From Anopheles merus (Eukaryota > Arthropoda > Insecta > Diptera > Culicidae): a stretch of 64,000 bases of DNA. The stretch lies in the NCBI RefSeq assembly GCF_017562075.2, contig NC_054084.1, positions 40,039,697 to 40,103,696 of the forward strand, given 5' to 3'. Below, in pieces: positions 25,353 through 37,424 of this stretch (position 1 is the stretch's first letter; every line of letters starts with the position of its first letter). The position numbers and the translations under genes were made by a program. Under the pieces are notes generated by a model. The model was given only the letters and a program-made list of their open reading frames with translations, was not told where the DNA came from and did not search any database.

Positions 25353-25500
25353 AAGGTTAATCTTCAATGCAAATGAAGCCATCCGGGGAATTGAAACTCA
25401 AGATCAAACGGAACCATTCGACGGGTTTGCTCGAAGGTACGACTTCAGCGAAAAAGAGAAAACTAACGAAGCTGCGATACCACGTGCTGCATTGGAGAAG
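25353..25500 (+). CDS. Candidate internal exon, unknown protein
   Basis: A pyrimidine-rich acceptor (CTTGTTCGCTTGCTTACTACCAG) is followed by 148 bp with an uninterrupted frame and then a good donor, AAG|GTGAGA. The frame starts after one base and gives a charged, hydrophilic peptide of 49 residues containing GIETQDQTEPFDGFARRYDF and ending AALEK. Length, phase and splice sites fit an insect internal exon. I recognise no family and found no partner exons. The minus strand is also open over much of it. Chance exon-like segments are expected in 64 kb, so this is a lead, not an annotation. Confidence 0.18.
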
Positions 25501-26975
25501 GTGAGATAAAACCGTAGCTATGACGGTCCTTTTTTCTGTCAAAGTGGAAGATGATGATTTTATCGTTCGTGTGTTGTGATCGTATGCTGTCCCCGGATGG
25601 GTTTACCTTTTCCTTTTTTCTGCTTCTTTTCATGGTTTGGTTGTTGTCGCGTGTTGCCTCCTTTTCTCCCAATATCACAATACGGCGTGCGTACGTTTCG
25701 AAGCTCAATTCGTTTATCGTTTGTTGTTGGGAGAAAAGTGAGTTAAAAAAGGTTCAACTCATAGAGAAGCTTCACATTTCTTCAAGAGTCCTTTTTTCAT
25801 GACAAACACTAACACAAAGACCATCGGTGCGTCAATCACTGCAGTAGTGTCATCACTGTCCGCACAAGTATCAATTAGGGTGGTAATTTTGGGACCGAGA
25901 TTTGAGATCGCGCCCGATCGTTGCTCGGATAACGTGCTTTTATTTTGCAGCTTGTTTCTGCCTTTTTCACAGAATGTCCCTCAGATGGGGCGCCGGCCCA
26001 AAGATGCCTGCTGTGGCAGTGGGTTGCTCGGTAAACGAATAAGAGTGATAATTTGAGCTGTTGTCGGGGTAGGTTCGCAACCGTCAAAAGTTTTACTTCT
26101 CTCTTTCGTCCCTTAGTACAGTGGTGGAAGGCTCCTATTTCTTCTTTACACTGCGCTTGTTAAAAGTGTGACAAGGCAAACGAGCCGAAGAAAGGAAGCC
26201 ACTAAGTAAGAGCCCTTTCAAGACGTTTTGGCCTCACGGTCGTGTCCGTTTTAACGATGGTTGACAGTTAAATTTGTTTTATGCGCTCGTCGAGTGTTAA
26301 TATAAAGCAAAAATAGAACGATAAAGAATCAAAAAGAAGACGGAGCACACAAGCGACAGGAGCCATCCCGTGGCACACATTATCGCATCGGTTGCTGCTG
26401 TACAACGGCTTCCGGTGCACGATGATGGAGGTAAAATAGGGGACACGCCTTGGAAAGTTGACTTTTTGAAGATAAAAATAAAAACAGACATTCACTAGCC
26501 ATGAGACCGATAAAAGAACAGACTCGTATTGCTTTGCCGTGCGGCGTGTGCTTTATCTAAGTGTAATTTTCCACCTGATAGCAGCCATCGCCTTTACACC
26601 ATACCGTACCACTCGATTAAGGCCACGGGGCGGCAAGAAAACGATGGAAGAAGCCAGAAGAATCTTTCAGATGACCATCGTTGTCTAGTTACTCGTCTCG
26701 TAAGACAAAAAAGAAAGCCTCATTGCCGTATGAACGTGTCTGGCGCAGTGTTTCCTGCTTGGACTGGATGGGTTCGTTGAGTGTCTTTGTTTTGATTGCC
26801 CTGACAAGATTGAATGAAATTCTCAATCAATTAGTTGAAGTACCGGCAGGAGGCATCCCAACGATGTAATGGATTGTCTTCTTCTCCTTTTGTGAAAGAG
26901 AGTCTTATTCCCATTAAGTGTGCATACATAAATGTTGTTCTATTGAAACTCTTTATCACAAAGCGGTAGAAAGCT
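25501..26975. other. No gene established
   Basis: Short overlapping open frames on both strands (up to about 85 codons) with no recognisable domain. No transposon ends, RNA genes or arrays were recognised. Confidence 0.4.
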
Positions 26976-29900
26976 TCAATCTAAGAACGGGTAATTGCTG
27001 TGAGTGGGTATACTAATCAGTGCAATTACGTTGAAGTATGTGCAACTTCTAAATGGAGGTCTATGTACTAGATCAATTCTAAATCTGAAAAAAGCTTTTT
27101 CAACATTACAAACCTTAGCGTAATAACATTTTTAAATTCACGATTCAACTTCTGTTTCACTTTGAAATATAAATGAAATCAATATTGACACACTGCTGTG
27201 TAAAATAAAGCAATTTGTGACACTTCCATTGATAAACAATTATATGTACTATACCCCATAGCGACTAAAACATGTTGTTAATGCAATAGCATCACTCACC
27301 TATTATTATTTGCAGCAATCCAACCACATTCATTGGGATCGTCTAGTAATGGATCGTCTGGATGCAGCATAAAAAGAAGGACCTGTTGTCTTTCGTCCAG
27401 TGCGTCGTATTAGTTTGCTTTTCTTGCTGAGTTTGATCGTTTTTGCTTCCAAATGCACCAGATAGTTTCAACAAATATTTATACACTCTTGACTTGCCGA
27501 TATTTTTCTGCACTTCCAATCACCAGAGCCTGTGGCACCACTGTCCACTGGCATCACTTCACTGTCAGCACGATTCTATCATTTAACGATGATTCGAAGT
27601 AGTTTCAGCATCACACTTGCCTCAGCAATGTGGCATTCACTGTAAAGTGCTCTTAAGTCATCGGCAAGTTATGATATCAGCTTATCTTACACTTCGTATA
27701 GTTTGATCTCAACTTTCTGTGTGTATATGTATGTTCACTTAAACGATGCCACTCGGTGAGGAGAATAAAATTCATGCACAGCTGGTCATCGCCAGTTCTT
27801 GGGAATTGCGTTACGTATTTTATCACTCACCGTCAAACGCGCCAGCGCTTCTTCTGTGGCTCCTGCGAAATGTCTGCAAAAAAAAAACGTTTAAAGAGAA
27901 AGGAAGCACAAAAAACACAACTTTAGAGTGGTGAAATTCAAACAGAGAATGGGAATAAAAGTACACAAACAGTGATAAGAAAATTGTGTTAGTATTCCAT
28001 CGGGAACAGCTCAGGTAGAACCTGCTGCTGCTCTCTGCTAAACCGCAGGACCTTGAGAAACACCTAAAATGGATAAAAAGTACGAGAAAACGGTGGAAGG
28101 TGAAGGGAAGGCAGAAGAGGGAGAGAAATACATCGAAACTTTTCCAGCGGCCAATGTTTGCAATCATCCAATCGAACCGCTGAGCAAGCAGCAGCGGCGA
28201 ACAGGACATGACTGGAATTTTTTAAACCAAAACCGTTTGCCCCAATCAAACGGAGAAGCCAAACCGATCCGTAAGGAAGCTTTCGCTCTTCTTCTTGTGG
28301 TGCAAAGTGCGCTTTCCTTTCACGCGGTAAAGCTTAACCTGCGGTAAAACTCAAACGAGAGTACCAAATTTACAGCATTTTGATTCTTTTTTTCAGAAGT
28401 ATATGGAGGACCAGGAAGAAGTGGAGGAGCCAAAACCTTTAAGAGCAGTTTAAGGGCAGCAGAAATAGATTTGTTACAGCTGATAATAGCTGACCTCGGT
28501 GGGAAAATTTCCAACCCTCCTGCTTTGTGCATTGGAAAAAAAAATCCAGTATTCCAAACGAGCGCCCAAGTATTCCCAAACCCGCTTAAAACCTCCTTTT
28601 TTGCCCGGGATCATGATTCCGGGAACAGTTCGAAGCTCATTAAACAGCCCTTGAGTTACTGATGGTGAGGTGGTTTATTTCTACATCTTTTCCCCGGTAC
28701 TTTTCCGTCAGTTAAGGCTTCCAGTTAAGTTCCAGGGTGCCCTAGGGGGAGCCACTAAGTCACTTCTCCATTTACCTTGTGCCCTGCTGTGGTGCACCAT
28801 TATGGTGCTGGTGTCAGGAGTTAATGAGTGCGACGATAATGGGCATCGTCCGTACGGTAAACTAATTTAGAAGATTTATAGCCATCAATTGGCTTTGGTA
28901 GAAAGGGGTGGGTGCTGTGGCCACAATGACCAAACGGGATCAGTAAATTCCTGAATTCCATGTGACCATGAGTGTCATAATTTAAGGAAAGAATAATTGA
29001 TTCCCTCTCCACAATCGTGCGCAGCTGTTCGAGAGGGCTACAAATAAAGGCATTGAGATCGAACTAATCACTTTGCATATTCTTATATGCATCAGCACAT
29101 TTGTTGAGCTTATCGCCATAATTTACGAACAAACAAAAAACTTGGCCTAAATGGCACAGGGCCAGTATTGTGTTACGAGCTGAATTTAAATTGTTCACTG
29201 TTATGAATATTCAAAAGATCAAATGGACGAAATCTAAGGCACCGATACGTTACTCCTCGATAAAGAGCACTTTAAGTAATAAATTTCTCTCGAAACAGCC
29301 TACTCCACACTAGCAAAACCTTATACACCGAATTCCGAGCTCGGAGTTGCTGGTAATCGAAGATAGCAACCTTGAACAAGAAAACCAATATCTTATTGAT
29401 GTTAAGCTTTGGAGCGTATCTTTCTGTTGGAGTTTTGCGGTTACGGCTATATCTGCTAATGCGAAGATGAATGCATAGCACCCGCTTCACAGCAACATAT
29501 TATGAAACTAATGTAACTCATCCCAAACTCGTCAACGACATTTAAACCACGCTGTGGTTGGCCACACAAAATTATGTTTGCAAACTTTAGCTCGCATTCG
29601 GCTCCAGAGTTCCAGAAAGAAAAAAACAACACCCTCTGGTGACTCTTTAATTATGAACCAAATGGTTGAACGCTACCGAATTTCTTTCCTCATTTCAGCG
29701 CGTACAAAATAGCCGTTAGAATTTAAAATATGCGCTTGTTCATTTTTTTTCTTTTGGAGCCGATGATGCCTTCAAACTAACCTCTCATAGGCCTGGTAGT
29801 TTGTTCAGCAACCATTGAGCTTTTGTGACAACAGCCGATGCTTTAAATCCTCGCGCAACAGCATCGACCCCGATGACAGTTGCTTCCTTCGTTCGGAATC

Positions 29901-30488
29901 ACCTATACCACATCCCGGCACACAGGGACCTCATTTCCCGTGTCATGGCAGATGTGGGACGGGTGAAAAGTTATTTCTCAAACTGTGTGGCAATTTTCCC
30001 CGTAGATAAATGACTGTGAGCTGTCGGGGCTTATGGTATCGCGCGAGCTGGCGGTTTTTAGTGTCACCGGCACGCGATGAGGAATCGTTTGTCGTGCAAC
30101 CGTCCGCGATGGTGGCATGGGTGAGCGATGGCTGTGAAACATTATCAGTCTTATTTTCAACCGCCGCTAACGCGCAGGGATGGAAAGTTGTCGGTAGGTC
30201 TTCTACCGGGACCAACCCAGGGTTGGATAATTTAAACCGGTACGACCACTGAACAATGCAAAAATCAGAAAACAAAACACTCAAGAGCACAGAAAGGAAA
30301 TAAAAAAGAAGACATACGCAGAGTAAATTAACTGGATAACATTTCGAGTAGGTAGGATCACGATAGCTATAATTCTTGTTTTGAATATACACATACAAAC
30401 ACACACTTACGATGACGATGTGGAGCCCGCTTTTCGGGGAACTGTTTTGTGCCTGCATTCAACAACGTCGAGTTCAGGGAAACATCTT
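26976..30488 (-). CDS. Candidate four-exon minus-strand gene model, unknown protein
   Basis: Four minus-strand segments join in compatible phases. Segment 30488-30411 (after CTTTTCTTAG, donor ATC|GTAAGT) is 78 nt and ends on two bases of a codon. Segment 27873-27831 (after a T-rich TTTTTTTTTTGCAG, donor ACG|GTGAGT) is 43 nt and gives HFAGATEEALARLT. Segment 27382-27300 (weak acceptor AACAG but a CTAAT branch-like site, donor ATAG|GTGAGT) contains MLHPDDPLLDDPNECGWIAA. Segment 27084-26976 (after GCTTTTTTCAG) ends at a TGA. The joined frame stays open across all three junctions. Caveats: no first exon or start was found, no polyadenylation signal is obvious, the 30.4-27.9 kb intron is long, the third acceptor is weak, and no family is recognised. 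Each site could be chance. Confidence 0.15.
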
Positions 30489-31606
30489 CTAAGAAAAGCA
30501 TCAAGGCTATTCAAAAGCAACGCGCCCTACGACATGCTCGGTACCATAGCGTAGGGCAAAGCATAAAAACAATCATAAACCAAACCATACACGTAATCGT
30601 GTTCCATTTAAGGACCTACGCCATCCTACACCGGATGAGCGCTACACAATGCAAAGTGTCCGCCAACGGGTTGAGCTACGATACCGTGGGTCAGTGCTAG
30701 GATCAAATACGAGCCTTTTGTTTTCATTGCACGGTTTTTGTTAAAAAGCAATGAGCCCATCGAAGGGAACCAAGACTTCCCCAAGACGGTCCCTCTTTGT
30801 TTGCACCGGAAGGATCGACCGAGCGAAGAACCAATCCGGTTGGTCGTTCATTGCAAACGTACAAAAGAGGATGCGCCCCAGACCCAAAGGGAGCATGAAT
30901 TTTACTTCTGAGAAAAACGGGCGATTGTTGTGCAGGATAAATTTGCGTGACAACCTAAAATAATGCTTGTGTTTTGTGTGTTGCGCACAAAAAGTCTCAT
31001 GGGCAAATGGAATGGATATGATAGTGGATGAAAAATTAAATAATTTACTATAATTATTATTTCGGTGTACAATTAAAACAAAACAACGATATTTATGAAA
31101 TCCATTTTCAACAACTTCCTCGAAACAATGTCTATGTTGTACAATGACAAACACAAAGGACAAAACAAATCCTTCAAAAATCCATGTACAACACCATCTG
31201 ACGAACCCAAATCAACTTCATCTTATAGAATAAAAAAAAATAATCTTCAAGCGATTCTGTTCTGCTTTGGACAGATATTCACAGTCAGCAAAAAACAACA
31301 TCATGAGCTCTTAGCACACGACCTGATGGGACACTGGGTAGCACAATACTTTCAATTTGCATTTCATCGACCTCAGCTACCACTACTCGCACCGTCAGCC
31401 AAACGAAACTGCCAATAACCAATGCCGTTAGCCGGCAAACCCACTGGAAGAATGCCCCATTACGACTTCATTCGAGTTGGTGAACCTGCTGAACGAAATC
31501 GTACACTCGTAACTGACACACCAACGCATAAGAAACCCGGCTGGTCTATGGTCATGCAATCATAAATTTGCACAAAACCCGGTACGTCTGGATCCCTCCT
31601 GCAAAT

Positions 31607-31646
<40 letters not shown>

Positions 31647-34600
31647 ACACTGTCTCTAGGAAGAAGAGGTACAAGTTCCCATTGTTATTGGCATCGCTTT
31701 GGCGCCTGAGCGCTCGGTCGCCCGCGGGATGCCGCACAAGATCGCTTCCCGTTGTGGGATGCTTTGCTTTGCAATTGTCGTTGTTCTAAATTTTTATTGC
31801 CACACCACCACATTGCCAGATCTCGCGAGGGTGCGAGCGAAATTGTTCCATTTACCAAGCCTTGCCGCTAGTTTGCACTGTGGCCATACATTGGTTCGAT
31901 TTCGAAGAACATTAACATCCCAACATGCCACCGTCACCGGGCCTGCACATGGGTACGGTGCAAGTGCATTCGCTGAAACCACCAACTAACCAAACAGCAT
32001 ACCGAGCGTTAGAATATCGCCATTTCTTCACCATTAAACGCGCGCTGCTTAGGGGCTTTGTCGACTAGGGAAAATGGTGTGGTAGTATTTGTCGGCAAGA
32101 GAATGGAGACAACAAGACGGTACAGAAAATGGATGACTTTGGTGTTTCGCCGTTCGATTCAATGTGTATGCGCTCTACATATGCACATGTGTGTATGTGT
32201 TTGTGTGCAATGCTCTGACAAATTGCTTTGCCGCGTCGCCACCGAGCGTGTTCAAGAATGCGTTCCACAGCGCGCTCCACTGTTGAATGTCTCCAGTGAG
32301 GAAGTTCCGTCGTTCGAGTCGTGGGGGAATATTGGATGATTTTCCCCATGCGGGCACTGCTAACGCTTTGCCAGTGCCATAATCAAGTTGACCTGCGAGG
32401 TAGAGTGCTAGGCTGCTGTGCTTGAATCTGTAGGGATTTACATTTTTTTGCTGAGCTTTTTGGTACACATCGGCTGTTGGGGGTGGGCGATTGTTTGCTG
32501 GCGCCGTGACGCTTTTCTAGCACCGGGGATGGGTGTGTCTGTTCGGCGTTCCCGACACGGTTAACCTCACATGAATAAGGAATGAAAAATAATTTCTCTA
32601 CGTTTTCGTGACAGTTCCTGCTGGAAGTTATAAATAATTGAATTTCGCATCACAGCCGGTTTGTTGTCGGGCGGTATGCTTTGTGGGTGGGTAAGCTTTG
32701 GAAGAGCTTTTTCCACCCTGTGCGTTAAATTTAGAGTGTATTTTCAAGTTGCTGGAACATCGCCAAGAAGGACGATTTCGTTTTATTTGTAACAGGTGCT
32801 TAAATTCTTTATTTCGATCAGCTTTAAGGGTGTCTTGATCTTGAGGTTAACAGCTTTGCCTCGAAGAAAGATAATCACTTTCAAACACAAACACATTGTA
32901 ATCTTGTGACTTGTTAATGGTTTACCTTTCCCATAGCCTTTGCGGTGTCTTAGCCTGTTTCTTTGTCTTTGTATTAGAAAACTGCGGAAAAGGGGCGCTA
33001 AACAAAGAGACCTTTGATGGCGATCATCCGCTTAGATGAGTATTTAAATACGGTTTGCTAACAGTAGACATCAATTATGTCATTGAAAACCGTGGATGGT
33101 ACGGGTGCGGCCAGGTGAAAGATGTTTATTTATAACAAATCTTCTGGTGGAAATTAAAACAGCAGGCCGCTAATGGTCGAGAGGTTGAGCCATAGCCATT
33201 CATTCATTTTTCATTATCATTAAGCACATCGGTAAACAGCAAAAACTAATGACGCAGAAACCAGTTAGCGTATCTAACTTCAGACACCCGATATTGGAAA
33301 GGAACTCGACTTATCACTGCTTCAAGAAAGAGTGGATTTGGTTAATATTTTGGAAAGAATCACTTCAAAAGAAACATTTGTAGTTCATGCAGCTCGACAC
33401 GAAACAATACAATTGTTACATTTAAGCATTTCTGACATTCTAACAATATCCCTGGGACCATAATTACACATTCGATGGGAGCATTCAAAGCATTGAACGC
33501 TGGAAAGAAGAACGAGAAGAGAGAATGAGATAGATCATTAAACAAATTCCACAACAACCACATAAGCTTCTAGCAGCTGTCGTACCACTGTCATGAAGGA
33601 TTGCTCACAGTAAGAGTGTCCAACAATTTCGTAAAACTTTCGGCAAGAACACTCATCGCATACAGTGTGTTGCTCCGGTTTGGGCATCACACGCCAGACT
33701 TCACACCAGCCAGGAAGCTCATCCAACCACAGTCCAATGAAATTGTGTTGCCTTTGAGCCTTCGAAAAACATTGCGCCTCTGGCAAGCGTTTCGGCCCCG
33801 GAAATGGTTATAAAAGGCTATGCCATGTTCCCGCTTGATCATCATCATGGTCGGTGAAGGGTAGGCAAAAAAAGCTTAATTAGTTGAACAAACAAACAAG
33901 CTGCCTTCACTGCCACTATAAGCTGACAATGCGATGAGTATGTATAAGCTGTGCTAGGAAGTGAATGCTTTAAAGTGACCCATGAGCCTTAAGGTTACTA
34001 CAACCAGTCACTGGCCTACATTTTCAAGCTGAATTGTATCCTGCTCTAACTGCAATTGTTGAAATACATCAGCACTCTGTACATTCATGCGTAAACAGAA
34101 GCCAATGAGCAGTTTTTATTACTATTTTGGTAGACAATGTCATTCCAGTTTCACACCGCAAAAAGGAAAACTATACTGCATGCAGCTTAAAGTGGTTGAC
34201 AACAACCGTTTACCAAATACCACAGCACAAACTTGTCAAGAAGACTTACCAAGAGGAGTGTTGTGAGAGCCGTACTAGAAAGAGTTGTTGTGAAATCGGT
34301 TGTGCTACAACCGAACAAAGACGACACATTTCCTGACATATCGCCATTCGACACACGAGCGGACATGCAAAACAAGTATGATGCTTGATGCTGGGCAAAC
34401 ATTATTGAACCCATGGAAATATCATTCAGAGACATCGTCTTTTCAGAGGGGCAACGACACTATAGATGAAATGGAGTTTTCTGTTCCATTGCACACGGCA
34501 ATGTGTGAAATCAAATTTATGCACTGTTTGTCTAGATTCAACGGTTTGATCCAAAAATTTAAAGCGCATCGTCGTACATGTGAGCTTCCATTTTTAGACT

Positions 34601-37323
34601 TCCGATGTAAATAACACATTCTATTCGTAATCCTCATTGGTGAAAGGGAGTATTTTACAAGACCTCATCTTTTTGCCATACGTTGTTACAATGGATGTAC
34701 GCTGATACTTGTACAGGTAATGAGCATCAATATTACATGCTTTACAGAGTTCTAAACTCAAAAACTTGGACCGTCAAAGATAGCTCCATCCCAGCGATCA
34801 GCAAAATAAGCCTCATGAGCCGCAAGCGGTTATTTGATTGCGAGATGACGGCTCTTAAATGTGCACATATTTAATAGAACTCTCACATATTGTGGCTCTT
34901 GGTTTATCTATTTGGTTCTTCAATTCATGAATTGATCTTATATAATCATTTAAATGTTTCAACTCTGGCGATAAACTATGTATTGATAGATGATCTATGT
35001 ATAACTTTACTAATACCCATACCTATTTCAATGCGTATCCCAGAACAACAAACAATTCCCTTAAATGTTCTCAAATCTAAAAAAGGTTTTTTAAGTAGCG
35101 CAGTCAAAGCGAAATAAAGTTCAGCATATCCCATTTCAATTGTGAAACCTTTTATCGAATCAGATGTTAGGTGATAATATATATTTTATTTTCCTAACCC
35201 AGGAACCTCATTAGCAAACTTTGTGTAGTGCAGGTGCATGTAACTTAAATTATCATAAAATTTCATAATGTTCATCTGTTTCTATTTTGTCTTATCCCTT
35301 TTCACAGATACAGCAGCCTTCGTCCATATTAAATATGTGGAACCTTGTTTTTTTGTGTGTATGTGTTTACATTGAAACATGTTCATACCATCTGTACCCT
35401 TCTGTCAAGCCTGAGCAACAAGGCAATTCTTTCTAATTGCCTCTAACAAGAAGCAAAAAACGCCTCCAAGCGCATACCCTTACATGAAATTGCTTCAAAA
35501 TGAAACCTCTTTTCACGCACCATTTCCCTATTGCGCGAGAGTCGCGACAAACGCAACATTACGCCACTGGCAATGCTAACCATCTGCACGCACGCACCTC
35601 AACCGCCACCACCGTTGCCATTCCACACGTATTTTTAACCGTTGTTTGTAACCGTTGTTTTCCATAAGCTCTCTTGTACGCGCTTGCCATAAAATCGGTA
35701 GCCGCTTGGTAGTGGTTAGAAGGAGGTAGAAAAGGGCGACGAGCGTTTTTCGCGACGACAGCGTGTCGTGCATACATAAGTTGGCCTAGTGTCTGCTACA
35801 ACGTACAATCGCGCTCGGTTGACACAACGACGACAACGTTGCAGAAAACCTGACCTCCGAAGGATCGAACGGGGTGAGCTGTGTAATGAAAATAAAGCAT
35901 CCACGATGCTCAGAAACTGTACTGTGTAGAGTGTGAGTTCTGCTCGGGAGCTTAGAGAATTAAACAGAAAAAAGGGCCCAAAACCCACCCTACAAAACAG
36001 ACATATAAGAACGTATAATGCTCCTGCTGACAGGTCCACCGAGCGATTTGGTTCGCGATCCGGTCGGGTGGAAAATTGTCCCTTTGGGTCGCTGCTCTGC
36101 AGCAGCAAAGCACCGAACGGGAGCAAATGAATAACGACAACGAGGAAAATTAGACAAGCGAAGGGCTTTGACAGCGATGCGTTCGATTCGGTGTAGGGTT
36201 TTCGAAGCAGTGACGCTGCTAGGACCAGCCCATTGATTTGGATGGACAGCTCACCGATTTGCTGCTAGTAATCCAAAGCAAAAACATCGACTAATCGCAG
36301 TAGATGGAGATTAAGGTTGGCTGAGCACAGACAGACAACCGGAGTTGTTTATACGATATGTTTGACAGTGGAATGATGGGAGCATATTGGCATTGGTACT
36401 GGCACTGCATCTGCTGCACACTTGAATTTGGCATTAGTTTCAATGCTATCTAGGTATTACACGTTTTTAAATGCAAGCTTTGTTAAGAGCTTGTTTTATT
36501 TCTGCTAAACTCAGGTTATATGTAACATTTGATACATCTTTCATTCTTCTCACTTTGCTATCATTTATGAGTTCAACTATGATCCGTGTGCTTTTTAATA
36601 GCATGTTGACTTAAAAGTTTTCGCATGCCGCATTGGTATTTTCTGCATAAATATGTATTAAATGAATGCATGAATAGCGCAACAGCATAAATTCATCTTG
36701 TTGAAAGACGCATCCGGTTCTCAGTAACATAATTTAGTTGCACATTTTTTATCCAGCTTCCCGATTGTGGTACGGGTGTTAAAAATTGTTCAATCATATC
36801 GTTCAACGTTCTTCAAAATATTATTGAACTAGTGTACCAGTTGTGAATGCATCAAATCGATGAACCAGTCAATAAAAAGAGAAAGCATCACAAAAAATAT
36901 CTTTCACCAGCAACCACAAAAAAACAAATTTACATTATACCTTTCCTGGCATGAAATCCCTCCCTTCTATCGTACATTCAACCTACATCCGGAGTAGTAC
37001 TGTGAAAAATATCTTTGTTCTAGCCTAGGATGGGTAGTGGATTAAACTGCGGTTTAAAAATTGGTTCCATTTAATGATCTGCAGTTCCGCTCGACTAACT
37101 GATTATTCAGCGAAAGTGAACATTATTGTGATTTTTTTATAATAAACTTCAACTACTGATGTTCGATTATGTGTTGTTCGTTCTTGTTTTTTTATTTTTT
37201 TTATACAGATATTTCAGAGCTTTATGATTTTGCTATTTTCAACAAGTAATCGTACAACTAGTAATCTGCTTTACTGGACCATAAAAAACATTGCATCTGA
37301 ATCACAGAAAACGAGGCAAACTC
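30489..37323. other. No gene seen; simple repeats and a TATA-like site
   Basis: Open frames of up to 140 codons lie on both strands without domains. A TATAAAAG box (33809-33816) is followed 32 bp on by an initiator-like TCATCAT, a reasonable core-promoter spacing, but the downstream ATG opens only a few codons. A pair of AACCGTTGTTT copies (Myb-site-like) lies near 35637-35662. No transposon ends were recognised. Confidence 0.45.
31608..31650. repeat. (CA)n microsatellite
   Basis: About 20 CA units with one AT interruption near the right end. Translated frames across it give only Thr/His or Cys/Val repeats. Confidence 0.95.
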
Positions 37324-37424
37324 TTTGTCTTTCGAGCCCTTTTTATCCTATTTTGTTGCATATTCTCTCCCTTTTTCTCCTCTATTTTTCTCTTTTTTCT
37401 CTCTTCCTAACCATAATATTGACC
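37324..37424 (+). repeat. Dispersed repeat family, partial copy A
   Basis: This segment, starting at TTTGTCTTTCGAGCC and running through a TTCTCTC-rich stretch to ATAATATTGACC, aligns with 50977-51075 with few differences. Similarity fades on both sides. It is too extensive and ordered to be shared low complexity alone, although the T/C-rich middle weakens the case. Confidence 0.55.

Noticed and set aside
29943..30458. 171-codon minus-strand open frame
   Set aside because: Composition is low-complexity (Tyr/Cys/Val/Leu stretches from AT-rich DNA), with no domain. Part of it reads through what looks like a splice donor at 30410.
31608..31650. CRISPR-like array
   Set aside because: The only short regular repeats in the window are microsatellites; there are no spacers, and the sequence is eukaryotic.
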